From contig OX621252.1 of NCBI GenBank assembly GCA_951640165.1, forward strand, positions 3,008,501-3,072,500: a stretch of 64,000 bases of DNA. Direction: 5' to 3'. Origin of the DNA: Pseudoips prasinana (taxonomy: Eukaryota > Arthropoda > Insecta > Lepidoptera > Nolidae). The stretch's first letter is position 1. Every line of letters begins with the position of its first letter. The notes under the pieces were generated by a model that was not told the origin of the DNA, searched no databases, and saw nothing but the letters and a program-made list of their open reading frames with translations. This document shows, piece by piece, positions 27,501-30,811 of this stretch. Both the position numbers and the translations under genes were made by a program.

Positions 27501-30500
27501 GAGGCAGCCCTAACTGCTTTAGATTCGTAAGCGTAAATCCCTCCTCCACTTGCCCTAGTTAAGTATATTGTTAACTTAGCATAATTAGCTTATAAATACT
27601 AATGTAATATGACAATTAAAGATGATTATTGTTCTGCTGTTAAGCTAAATATAGTTTTTTTATTGAAACTCCCGGGACCCAACCCTTAATTTGCGCATCG
27701 TGCTGGGCGAGCACTGCCGCTGGCGGCTGCTGCGCCGGTACCGGCGCTTCCGGGACCTGTACCTCACCATGCGGCGCCTGTACGGCCCCAAGGTGAGCAC
27801 TACCACTAGCAATATGTCCGCTTAACACTAGTGTATAGCGGGCGCGTCCACGCACCACGAGTACGAGGTGCGCATCGTGCTGGGCGAGCACTGCCGCTGG
27901 CTGCTGCTGCGCCGGTACCGGCGCTTCCGGGACCTGTACCTCACCATGCGGCGCTTGTACGGCCCCAAGGTGAGCACTACCACTAGCAATATGTCCGCTT
28001 AACACTAGTGTATAGCGGGCGCGTCCACGCACCACGAGTACGAGGTGCGCATCGTGCTGGGCGAGCACTGCGGCTGGCTGCTGCTGCGCCGGTACCGGCG
28101 CTTCCGGGACCTGTACCTCACCATGCGGCGCTTGTACGGCCCCAAGGTGAGCACTACCACTAGCAATATGTCCGCTTAACACTAGTGTATAGCGGGCGCG
28201 TCCACGCACCACGAGTACGAGGTGCGCATCGTGCTGGGCGAGCACTGCCGCTGGCTGCTGCTGCGCCGGTACCGGCGCTTCCGGGACCTGTACCTCACCA
28301 TGCGGCGCCTGTACGGCCCCAAGGTGAGCACTACCACTAGCAATATGTCCGCTTAACACTAGTGTATAGCGGGCGCGTCCACGCACCACGAGTACGAGGT
28401 GCGCATCGTGCTGGGCGAGCACTGCCGCTGGCTGCTGCTGCGCCGGTACCGGCGCTTCCGGGACCTGTACCTCACCATGCGGCGCCTGTACGGCCCCAAG
28501 GTGAGCACTACCACTAGCAATATGTCCGCTTAACACTAGTGTATAGCGGGCGCGTCCACGCACCACGAGTACGAGGTGCGCATCGTGCTGGGCGAGCACT
28601 GCCGCTGGCTGCTGCTGCGCCGGTACCGGCGCTTCCGGGACCTGTACCTCACCATGAGGCGCCTGTACGGCCCGAAGGTGAGTACTACCACTAGCATGGG
28701 ATGGGCAATATATCCGCTTAACACTAGTGTATAGCGGATGCTACTTCTGCCGTATGGTTATTTCGCCCGCTGACCACTAGTGCAGTCTGGGCACAAAATA
28801 TGCATCATGCATATCTACTAAAAAGAAAAGGATGTTTTCTCGCTTGGTGTTTATGGATTACCATAGCCTATGGATGACACAGCTTCGCTTCGCTTTGGGA
28901 CTTGCCCACTTACTCAATCCAAGAAGACAACATTAAGTTATTAGTCCCCGGTCTATAAAGTGGTGATATTGCCCAAGTTTAACTGTTCTAAGCGAAACAA
29001 TTGAGATGTACATGTTCCCTTGCCTTGGCGTCAGGTCGCGTCCATCCCGTTCCCGGCGCGCCAGCTGTGGTCCACGGAGGGCGTGGCGCGGGCGCGGCGC
29101 GTGCAGCTGGAGGCGTTCCTGCGCAGACTGCTGGCCGTGGTGTCGGCCGACAAGCGCTGTCCGTTCTACGACAAGCCGCTTACTAGAGAAACTCTTGTCA
29201 GCTTCTCGCCGTTCTTTCGAAAGGTATATATGCCACTTTATGTGATTTTGCCATTTGCCTTGCAGTCGGGACGAATTATAGGGATTTTTCTAAAGTTACA
29301 ATCTGCCTACCATTTTCTTGGACTGCCAAAGTCAGTGCCAGGTTCAGTTGTTATTAGGCCAGTTGTTCTGGATATTCCCTGCGAGGCCGCATTTGATCAG
29401 GCATTAAAATAATCCACTCTCATAGTAACTTATTGAACGTCTACCTCAATACAGATAGTTCAGAACAAGCTCAATACAGATAAAAATCGGAACTAAATAT
29501 TTAAGAACTTTACAAAAATAATATAATTAGTACACCTATTTTCGTGAAAAAAACTATGAACTAAAACGCAGGTTTAACTTCAAGATGTATATAATGTAAG
29601 CAATTTTGTATAAATAATGTTTTAACAATGAAACCAAATGTTTTTAATGGAGGTCTATGTAAATAAAAACGTTATTCATCTTCAATTATGACTTTTGCCG
29701 TTTGGCTTTCAGTCGGGACAGATTATTATAGTGTGTTCCGGATTATTAGTAACTGATGTCAGGGAATTAATAAATCAGTTATATTAATAAATTCAGATAG
29801 TGTGTGGACGTAAATACTAGTAGGTTTCTTTAACATTTATGAATATATTAAGATCGGTAGTAATAAGTGAACTTACCTGTCAGCACTTTCTTAAAAAAGT
29901 TCAAAGGGATAGGGTAACATCTCCACTCCGCTAATTTCAATTGGTTTCATCACCCAGATAGATATCCGTCTTCCGGTCTGGATCGCTAATGGCTTTGTTG
30001 GGGCTTATCATAAATATAATAGTCTTTTGTTATCGGGCTCTCTTGTTGATGTTGTTCTTTTTTTGGTTATATTTATCCCTAAGGTGGGACAGATATTTAT
30101 AAAGTAAAAAAAAATATATGAATTCTGGCAGTTACTTAAGTTATGTCAAAGACGAACCTTTGACATAACTTATTTAGGTAACAGTTACGTACTTACAGTA
30201 TCGGCAGCGGTTACCCTAGTGTCAGAGTTCGTCGACCATTAGGCCTCTGACATGGCTTACGGACTGATGCATAAAGGCTACAACCGGGACCGACAGATCA
30301 ACGTGCCCTCCGAAGCACGGAGACGCTCAGTAATTAAAACACTTTGGTGGTCACCCCTCTATGGATTGACCCCGAGCCTAGTTGCTTTTGCAGCTGGCTT
30401 CTCTAGTTGCAAATCTCTTATTTTATGAGGCTATAGCCTCTTTACATCAGTCTGTCTCCCGCTTTGCTCTGGAGGGAAGTGGAACTATTCATTTTCTAAC

Positions 30501-30811
30501 TCCTCCTTTTTCTCTTTCTGATTAAACTCGTTGCTGGATCCAAGACAGTTAAAGCGATTCCCCGGGAGATGCCTGAGCTTCACCGCTCAGTGTCATTTCA
30601 TTGTGTGCCACTGTTGATCCTGGCTTACAGGAGTTGCAGTGGTGGGTAAGAGGGAGGGACTAGTCCCGCAAAATAAAAACAGGAGCCTAGTTGCTTAACC
30701 TTGCCAATCACTTTCGGACTGGTTAGAGCATAGTGTAGTGCACAGTATGCCCATGTAACCGCGCGGTGTGTGCAGGGCGTGTTCGAGAGCGGCAAGTGCG
30801 GCACGGGATGA
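386..30811 (+). CDS. KIF16B/Klp98A-like kinesin, C-terminal half (13 exons)
   Basis: Spliced frame: 386-508, 2761-2880, 4289-4457, 6149-6287, 8049-8292, 8923-9013, 10840-10991, 12559-12767, 15138-15294, 16386-16428, 19256-19425, 29035-29223, 30776-30811. From codon position 389 the exons total 1,839 nt = 612 codons plus TGA, all GT-AG with phases that match at every junction. The order is coiled-coil and charged tail segments, a Ser/Pro/acidic linker, then a PX domain with the RRYRRF basic motif and a closing [14 protein letters not shown]16B is a plus-end motor that carries early endosomes by binding PI(3)P through its C-terminal PX domain; the PX layout and the GVF...GTG end match vertebrate KIF16B as I recall it. 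Motor and FHA domains must lie upstream of position 1. Family assignment is strong; the exact exon set is inferred without transcripts. Confidence 0.85.
960..1185 (+). repeat. tRNA-derived SINE (S1)
   Basis: tRNA-like head with A-box-like GTCGAGTGGTTGGTAACC and B-box-like GGGTTTGATTCCC, then a body that shares TGCCTGGTTGCCATGGTACA and TCTGCCTAGTTTAGGATCAG phrases with the SINEs at 3049, 7671, 12053 and 14340. Not a functional tRNA: no acceptor-stem pairing around the boxes. Confidence 0.75.
1281..2562 (-). mobile_element. mariner (Tc1/mariner) DNA transposon, nearly intact
   Basis: 28-bp terminal inverted repeats at 1281-1308 (GGTCTTTACCTATGAAATTG...) and 2535-2562, 27 of 28 matching, flanked by TA at 1279-1280 and 2563-2564. 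Length 1,282 bp, usual for mariner. It lies antisense in the first complete kinesin intron. Confidence 0.95.
1356..2414 (-). pseudogene. mariner D,D34D transposase with one in-frame stop
   Basis: Cut-and-paste transposase of the mariner family. Reading 2414 down to 1356 gives one frame of about 352 codons (family about 345-350) broken by a single TGA at 1800-1802, directly after ...VMVTVW, where the following residues stay in frame. The N-terminal helix-turn-helix region includes the GRPKT linker; catalytic triad: TCDEKW, then HDNARPH, then [12 protein letters not shown] with exactly 34 residues between second and third Asp, the mariner signature. Only one visible lesion means the copy is young, but it cannot make full-length enzyme as written. 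Confidence 0.93.
2645..2753. repeat. Fold-back repeat abutting exon 2 acceptor
   Basis: The two halves are imperfect reverse complements: 2645-2690 (CATCATTATCATGTCGGCTG, ...GTCCACTGCTGGACAAAA) and 2698-2753 (TTTTTTGTCCAGCTGTGGAC...GATGAAGATGATG), a hairpin with arms of roughly 45 bases. The GTCCAC-TGCTGGAC phrase is a common lepidopteran dispersed repeat. Confidence 0.75.
2761..2880 (+). CDS. Kinesin exon 2
   Basis: Forty codons ([18 protein letters not shown]...ETVERH), Ser/Thr/Pro-rich start then a helical stretch. Acceptor GATGCAG ends at 2760, donor GTAAGT at 2881, phase 0 on both sides. The acceptor has no real pyrimidine tract because a fold-back repeat ends seven bases upstream. Confidence 0.78.
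3049..3300 (+). repeat. tRNA-derived SINE (S2)
   Basis: Head GATGGGCCTGTTGGCGTGGT with B-box GGGTTCGATTCCC, body with TATATAAGTATGTATTTAC, CATAGTACAAGCTCTGCTTA and GTGTGTAAATAATGTCCC. The same body appears reversed at 7671-7863. Confidence 0.8.
3555..3745 (+). repeat. Dispersed repeat R-A, copy 1
   Basis: Shares GTGTAGGCACTAGTGTCAAGA...ACAACCGGGACCGACAG...GGCGGTCGCCCATTTATGG with the repeats at 18961 and 30186. Family unknown to me by name; common in lepidopteran introns. Confidence 0.65.
3990..4160 (+). repeat. Dispersed repeat R-B (LINE 3'-end type), copy 1
   Basis: Contains AAAGGCCGGCAACGTACCGG and GGCGGTAATCACTTACCATC, a phrase widespread in Lepidoptera; reverse-oriented copy at 11118-11235. 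Confidence 0.65.
4289..4457 (+). CDS. Kinesin exon 3: coiled coil
   Basis: Encodes [20 protein letters not shown]... to ...[10 protein letters not shown], strongly coiled-coil (Leu/Glu/Arg heptads). Acceptor TGTTACAG ends at 4288, donor GTAAGT at 4458; ends in phase 1, completed by AG of the next exon. Confidence 0.88.
4461..4720 (+). repeat. Dispersed repeat R-C, copy 1 (just after exon 3 donor)
   Basis: GTTAGAAAACCCCCGATACC...ACTCTTACACTGCTGGACCG...GCAAGGAAACTGGCTTTAA. The same repeat lies in the opposite orientation at 12325-12535, just before exon 8. Confidence 0.8.
4830..5000 (+). repeat. Dispersed repeat fragment (CATCTCATCCCGTGGGTG family)
   Basis: CCCATCTCATCCCGTGGGTG...TCGTCCAGCTGTGAACGTCC; a related piece lies at 13596-13771 and 13998-14035. 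The Harbinger MITE at 5001 is inserted directly after it. Confidence 0.5.
5001..5661 (+). mobile_element. PIF/Harbinger deletion derivative with transposase remnant
   Basis: Terminal inverted repeats of about 33 bp (GAGCTGGTTCACATTAGGTC...) at 5001-5033 and 5629-5661, one mismatch, flanked by TTA at 4998-5000 and 5662-5664. TTA target duplication is the Harbinger hallmark. An open frame at 5093-5380 includes [33 protein letters not shown] and [17 protein letters not shown], which resembles the N-terminal part of HARBI1-like nucleases as I remember them. The catalytic part is missing. Extra copies of the terminal CCTAATGTGAA motif near 5090, 5450 and 5568 look like subterminal binding-site repeats. 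Confidence 0.88.
5685..5870. repeat. Fold-back with SINE-like head
   Basis: Arms 5726-5764 and 5816-5854 (TGTACACACGGCTACACATC... against its reverse complement), about 50-base loop. Outside the arms, GGTCTAGCGGTAGCG at about 5692 and its reverse complement at about 5858 extend the stem. The head resembles a tRNA A-box. Confidence 0.7.
6149..6287 (+). CDS. Kinesin exon 4
   Basis: [20 protein letters not shown]...[12 protein letters not shown]: charged linker with a basic SKSE stretch. Acceptor TTGTTGTAG ends at 6148; donor GTGAGT at 6288. Enters in phase 1 and leaves in phase 2. Confidence 0.85.
6379..7863 (-). repeat. tRNA-derived SINE (S3), split by a transposon
   Basis: Reverse-oriented SINE of the S2 family. 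Its 3' end lies at 6379-6417 (AGGGACATTATTCACATATG...GATCCCAAA) and its remainder at 7671-7863 (AAGCAGAGCTTGTACTATGG... to the reversed B-box GGGAATCAAACCCACGA). The 1.25-kb element 6418-7670 separates them at the point where S2 is continuous. Confidence 0.85.
6418..7670. mobile_element. Long-TIR non-autonomous element inserted in SINE S3
   Basis: Arms of over 200 bases: left 6418-6690 (ACCCAGAATCGACAG, CAACCCTGAAATCGTTGTAG, AATTCTGTAGCTAAGGATTG) and right about 7240-7670 in reverse complement (CAATCTTTAGCCACAGAATT, CTATAACGATTTCAGGGTTG, CTGTCGATTCTGGGT). The middle is AT-rich with no transposase frame. Ends are set by the break in the SINE; target duplication could not be defined with certainty. 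Confidence 0.8.
7864..7930. repeat. LINE-tail-like fragment
   Basis: GTCAAAGTCAAAGTTTTGTT...ACTCTTTATTGT resembles the simple tails of lepidopteran LINEs. Short and weakly supported. Confidence 0.35.
8049..8292 (+). CDS. Kinesin exon 5: Ser/Thr/Pro/acidic linker
   Basis: Starts by completing AAT, then [19 protein letters not shown]...[17 protein letters not shown], low-complexity and probably disordered and phosphorylatable. Acceptor AATTACAG ends at 8048, donor GTGAGG at 8293; leaves in phase 0. Codon use is GC-rich compared with the introns. Confidence 0.88.
8293..8922 (+). other. Intron 5
   Basis: No gene or clear transposon seen; ordinary AT-rich intron with some moderate-GC stretches. 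Confidence 0.5.
8923..9013 (+). CDS. Kinesin exon 6: basic linker
   Basis: [20 protein letters not shown]...AKNRRRIS. Acceptor GTTTCCAG ends at 8922, donor GTAATT at 9014; leaves in phase 1. The KNRRR cluster is strongly basic. Confidence 0.82.
9580..9660. repeat. Dispersed repeat, copy 1 (second at 41640)
   Basis: CTGGGTATTAAAATACACTTGTTCTTATCAAG...TCACAATGCAGTACATAAA parallels 41654-41705 (TTGGGTATTAACATATACTT...AATGGAGTACATAAACATAG). Family not identified. Confidence 0.5.
9841..9935 (-). repeat. tRNA-like SINE head (S6)
   Basis: Reverse complement reads GTGGCGCAGCAGCTAAAACA...GTCGCGGGTTCGAGTCCCGCG, that is A-box and perfect B-box of a tRNA-like promoter, with GTCACACAAATAG at the far end. 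Judged a SINE head, not a tRNA gene: no closed acceptor stem and it sits among repeats. Confidence 0.65.
10840..10991 (+). CDS. Kinesin exon 7
   Basis: [20 protein letters not shown]...[13 protein letters not shown]; a long amphipathic helix. Acceptor TTCTGGAG ends at 10839 (weak tract), donor GTGAGT at 10992; enters in phase 1 and leaves in phase 0. Very high GC compared with the flanks, as in the PX exons. Confidence 0.88.
11118..11235 (-). repeat. Dispersed repeat R-B, copy 2
   Basis: Reverse complement of the phrase at 3990-4160: AATGGTAAGTGATCACCGCC...GCAGGTGCGTTGCTGGC. Confidence 0.6.
11351..11860 (+). mobile_element. 5'-inverted, truncated LINE (RT C-terminal part)
   Basis: Frame 11390-11665 reads [20 protein letters not shown]...[19 protein letters not shown], the conserved piece after the RT palm of RTE/CR1-type LINEs. 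Frame 11619-11870 continues with [17 protein letters not shown]...[15 protein letters not shown], so the two are separated by a deletion and frameshift. The 5' end is a 28-bp perfect inverted repeat (11351-11378 and 11387-11414), explained by 5' inversion on insertion. Confidence 0.8.
12053..12305 (-). repeat. tRNA-derived SINE (S4)
   Basis: Reverse SINE: TAGGGACAATGTCACACAGA...AAAGCTTGTACTATGGGTAC...and the reversed B-box CCGGGATTCGAACCCAGG, ending at CGTAGGCAGGAACACTACC; preceded by an AAT-rich tail. About 90% like 14340-14607 by eye. Confidence 0.85.
12325..12535 (-). repeat. Dispersed repeat R-C, copy 2 (just before exon 8)
   Basis: Reverse complement of 4461-4720: GCCAGTTTCCTTGCGGTCGT, ATCGGTCCAGCAGTGTGAGA, AATCGGGGGTTTTCTAACGG. 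Ends 23 bases before the exon 8 acceptor. Confidence 0.82.
12559..12767 (+). CDS. Kinesin exon 8
   Basis: [20 protein letters not shown]...[12 protein letters not shown]: helix followed by an acidic, Thr/Glu-rich linker. Acceptor GTCTCACAG ends at 12558, donor GTATGA at 12768; leaves in phase 2. Confidence 0.9.
12827..13078 (+). mobile_element. Retroposon (LINE 3' end) with 15-bp target duplication
   Basis: Flanked by AGGGAACCAAATGAA at 12812-12826 and 13079-13093. The insert ends in CACCACG plus an A-run. It contains CGTCGTCTCTCCCAAACGGC and GGGGACCTATAAAAGGTTTC, typical of lepidopteran LINE 3' ends. No open frame. Confidence 0.88.
13775..13994. mobile_element. Harbinger-type MITE, 220 bp
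   Basis: Inverted ends GGCTGAGATCTATAGAGCGT... at 13775 and its reverse complement ending at 13994 (about 25 bp), target duplication TTA at 13772-13774 and 13995-13997. No coding capacity. Sits inside a member of the repeat family seen at 4830. Confidence 0.88.
14340..14607 (-). repeat. tRNA-derived SINE (S5)
   Basis: Same family and orientation as S4: tail of AAT repeats, TAGGGACAATGTCACACAGA, CAAAGCTTGTACTATGGGTA, reversed B-box CCGGGATTCGAACCCAGG. Confidence 0.85.
14760..15070 (+). repeat. Direct copy of the fold-back arm, upstream of exon 9
   Basis: GCATTAAAGCGCGACCGTCG...TTAATATAGACAGAACCATT...GACAATAACTTGG...ACAAACATGTTCTGA; the same order and orientation as the left arm at 15313-15681. 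Exon 9 lies between the two. Confidence 0.8.
15138..15294 (+). CDS. Kinesin exon 9
   Basis: [20 protein letters not shown]...[11 protein letters not shown]: acidic, Asp/Arg-rich linker with strong GC. Acceptor TTTACCCAG ends at 15137 with a long T-rich tract, donor GTGCGT at 15295; enters in phase 2 and leaves in phase 0. Both flanks are copies of one repeat. Confidence 0.86.
15313..16085. repeat. Large fold-back, 370-bp arms
   Basis: Left arm 15313-15681 and right arm 15715-16085 are near-identical reverse complements, with a 33-base loop at 15682-15714. Markers: CAGTTTCCTCCCGTACATTG against CAATGCATGGGAGGAAACTG, and TAATATAGACAGAACCA against TGGTTCTGTCTATATTTA. No transposase frame. Confidence 0.9.
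16086..16200 (+). repeat. Dispersed repeat shared with 36716-36840
   Basis: CCGGTCGTGTCGCTAGTCGT, CCCATCGGATCATGAG and GAATAGAAAGTGCCCCTGTG occur in the same order and orientation at 36720. Confidence 0.8.
16386..16428 (+). CDS. Kinesin exon 10 (43 nt)
   Basis: Micro-exon: [14 protein letters not shown]. Acceptor TTATTTTCAG ends at 16385, donor GTAAGT at 16429; enters in phase 0 and leaves in phase 1, matching exon 11. Placed just before the PX domain. Confidence 0.8.
16429..18960 (+). other. Intron 10, AT-rich
   Basis: No gene or clear transposon. A short GC-rich island at 18540-18605 (GTGAGCCGAGCGAGCGAAGC) stands out but has no open frame. Confidence 0.5.
18961..19218 (+). repeat. Dispersed repeat R-A, copy 2, with internal insertion
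   Basis: Starts ACCGTATAGGCAGTGGTTTC and ends GCGGTCACCCATCTATGGAC, as in the copies at 3555 and 30186. About 70 extra bases near 19027-19095, ending TTTGATTTTGATTTTAT, look like a small tailed insertion. Confidence 0.65.
19256..19425 (+). CDS. Kinesin exon 11: first half of PX domain
   Basis: [20 protein letters not shown], then [20 protein letters not shown] and [17 protein letters not shown]: the PX beta strands and the RRYRRF motif whose arginine binds the 3-phosphate of PI(3)P in this family. Acceptor AATCCGCAG ends at 19255, donor GTGAGC at 19426; enters in phase 1 and leaves in phase 0, fitting exon 12. From 19301 the exon is also copy 1 of the tandem array. Its donor precedes the other copies and the errantivirus, so both can be spliced out. 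Confidence 0.9.
20568..20766 (+). repeat. Errantivirus 5' LTR
   Basis: Starts AGTTAAGG and ends CCTTAATT. Has TATAAATACTAATG near 20667 and ATTAAA near 20692 as candidate TATA and poly(A) signals. Differs from the 3' LTR at two positions only (near 20698 and 20757). Confidence 0.93.
20766..20781 (+). promoter_or_regulatory. Primer-binding site
   Basis: TGGCGCTGAGGACAGG directly after the 5' LTR, sharing its last T. The TGGCG start is usual for tRNA-primed retroelements of this group; the tRNA was not identified. Confidence 0.7.
21141..22172 (+). CDS. gag: Errantivirus gag
   Basis: 343 codons from ATG at 21141. Residues about 15-175 are the capsid-like helical region ([20 protein letters not shown], ...[15 protein letters not shown]); the rest is Asn/Ser/Arg/Gln-rich, typical nucleocapsid-like tail, without a CCHC knuckle, as is common in errantiviruses. 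Gag packages element RNA into cytoplasmic particles. It overlaps pol by 34 bases in the -1 frame, the standard frameshift arrangement. The frame is unbroken. Confidence 0.92.
   Translation: MENIKTISPEFINLIPRFGGDAQQLPLFIQKCEYILKIFQRDDHAQSTYLFHVITSRLSGEAANLIGSCDSLLGWPELKQLLETNFGDPRTEECLVSELECLKIKYNESYLDFYHRIKKTWSILTSKVNCSILEESIRVAKRMLYNNSALNVFLFNLPPHLVRIVRLKGASTMEDVLKYVLEEQNFQAIYSLKNSNRSFGNSGQQRLNNQPRYSFSANVPNRYPNQNFPSSSNSFNNSRQYRNSNFRPSSQNITNQSPYVNRSAQVRSQHIPSPAHNAPFANIGSSTDVTMRTVGSRRINYTNNDPFLTYNNENNISEPGPSTSSDRESVQNFCIGASIIERK
22139..25944 (+). pseudogene. pol: Errantivirus pol (protease-RT-RNase H-integrase), broken
   Basis: Open pieces are 22139-23344, 23710-24882, 24915-25304 and 25315-25944. 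Domains in order: protease with [13 protein letters not shown] with [12 protein letters not shown] and, between pieces, the YLDD box near 23500; RNase H with [14 protein letters not shown] and [10 protein letters not shown]; integrase zinc region with CDECRK; integrase core. Breaks seen: frameshift near 23325, TAA at 23623-23625, frameshift near 24860, frameshift near 25285. In the core, the position usually held by the second catalytic Asp is Tyr (codon 25206-25208). Not functional as written. Confidence 0.93.
25853..27562 (+). CDS. env: Errantivirus env-like fusion glycoprotein
   Basis: Open frame of 569 codons; the first ATG is 25934 (543 codons including the stop), but env of this group is normally made from a spliced RNA, so the true N-terminus may come from elsewhere. 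A furin-type RTKR site at 26144-26155 precedes a Gly/Leu-rich stretch like a fusion peptide; helical ectodomain; Cys-rich part about 26830-27120; membrane span near 27345-27420 ([17 protein letters not shown]); short tail. The frame continues through the purine tract and ends 70 bases inside the 3' LTR. It starts overlapping the end of pol. No stop or frameshift seen. Confidence 0.9.
   Translation: MGQGTTLNVQRLDQNPGILPVRIGTALMRSSCWNIIKTTDLKSLVLQIDNNIEEYNKLKLISNSNSETRRELLGLTIQIETFIELTRDRLNQIIPSSRTKRGILNPLGSLIKVITGNLDSEDAMKYNIEISTLKNRQHSVDRKVSLMQKAFDKLVNISDDMNFNTKHLNLKLNQFQSLIQNQTKYSNMIMIVNSLNQVFNNFRTIYTINYEIETAIAFSKIHILHQSLVNTTELFEILKIIEKHSNLVYPVSLSNLVKLEQTIEIKGYIDNKLIVFVLEIPLVHKDTYIYYKVIPIPIYNHINHKTHTIVPKYPFLLVKRLKYRPIVEPCKEIEDSKYLCSEENVVQYPVESCVEQLMLMKNNFTKCQQYEIEIEETKVQPVTDNHWLIYAEKTMTTTETCNDETRKFNLQGTYILLPRPQCSLQMGDIYITTPTKGSSFGVELPPVQMPELRVDVISPTKKMDLRGVDFGDVRDLLTKVKYSENISDGLDSIISGNISVWTLSLYVIVIICFLIIVFYKYKLHLRCRNSPKTPQVPLDNFSLGEGGVKGGSPNCFRFVSVNPSSTCPS
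27481..27492 (+). promoter_or_regulatory. Polypurine tract
   Basis: AGGGGAGGGAGG, twelve purines directly before the 3' LTR; primes plus-strand DNA. Confidence 0.88.
27493..27691 (+). repeat. Errantivirus 3' LTR
   Basis: 199 bp, AGTTAAGG...CCTTAATT, 197 of 199 identical to the 5' LTR by eye. Followed by TGCG and the remainder of array copy 8. Confidence 0.93.
28730..29034 (+). other. Intron 11 right end
   Basis: Unique intron sequence after the array; no gene seen. Ends TTGGCGTCAG, the exon 12 acceptor. Confidence 0.55.
29035..29223 (+). CDS. Kinesin exon 12: second half of PX domain
   Basis: [20 protein letters not shown]...[20 protein letters not shown]...[12 protein letters not shown]. 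Contains the membrane-loop Pro-rich stretch (IPFPARQLW), the [13 protein letters not shown] helix and the FSPFF end helix of KIF16B-type PX domains. Phase 0 at both ends; acceptor GGCGTCAG ends at 29034, donor GTATAT at 29224. Very GC-rich at the 5' part. Confidence 0.92.
29224..30185 (+). other. Intron 12, left part
   Basis: AT-rich, no gene. A perfect 15-bp hairpin lies at 30137-30172 (TAAGTTATGTCAAAG, six-base loop). Confidence 0.5.
30186..30387 (+). repeat. Dispersed repeat R-A, copy 3
   Basis: GTATCGGCAGCGGTTACCCT, CAACCGGGACCGACAG, GGTGGTCACCCCTCTATGG; its end is duplicated after the inserted retroposon, continuing at 30697 (AACCTTGCCAATCAC). Confidence 0.75.
30388..30682 (+). mobile_element. 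Retroposon with 14-bp target duplication
   Basis: GAGCCTAGTTGCTT at 30374-30387 is repeated at 30683-30696; the insert ends in AAAATAAAAACAG. No open frame; sequence such as CGTTGCTGGATCCAAGACAG and GTTGATCCTGGCTTACAGG is LINE-3'-end-like. Inserted into R-A copy 3. Confidence 0.88.
30776..30811 (+). CDS. Kinesin last exon: [11 protein letters not shown] stop
   Basis: Eleven codons and TGA at 30809-30811. Acceptor GTGTGCAG ends at 30775. The residues closely parallel the end of vertebrate KIF16B. The frame stays open for 49 further codons (30812-30961); see the separate entry. Confidence 0.88.
   Translation, partial: GVFESGKCGTG

Larger units (their letters stand above)
20564..27695 (+). mobile_element. 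Errantivirus (Ty3/gypsy group) provirus
   Basis: 7,124 bp (20568-27691) between TGCG duplications at 20564-20567 and 27692-27695, inside array copy 8. It has two 199-bp LTRs, primer site, gag, pol, env and a purine tract in the usual order. Four-base duplications and AGT...-starting LTRs fit the insect errantiviruses. gag and env are open; pol is broken several times. It is in the same orientation as the kinesin gene. Confidence 0.96.
19301..28729 (+). repeat. Tandem array of 177-bp PX-exon units, about 13 copies
   Basis: CGTCCACGCACCACGAGTAC recurs at 19301, 19478, 19655, 19832, 20009, 20186, 20363 and 20540 and, beyond the errantivirus, at 27845, 28022, 28199, 28376 and 28553, always 177 apart. 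Each unit carries the last 125 exon bases, the GTGAGC donor and intron up to GTATAGCGGG. Copies are nearly identical: CGCCTG or CGCTTG before TACGGC, CTGCGG at 28068, CTGGCGG at 27721. The last copy has ATGAGGCG, donor GTGAGT and an extra GGGATGGGC, then true intron (GCGGATGC), so it looks like the ancestral right edge. The period is 59 codons. Confidence 0.97.

Noticed and set aside
27640..28599. 319-codon minus-strand frame
   Set aside because: Same antisense artefact over the right part of the array, starting inside the LTR.
19301..28729. CRISPR-like regular repeats
   Set aside because: Units are contiguous, 177 bp, coding-derived, with no spacers; the genome is animal.
29001..29245. Frames [12 protein letters not shown] and [11 protein letters not shown]
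   Set aside because: Shadows of kinesin exon 12 in other frames.
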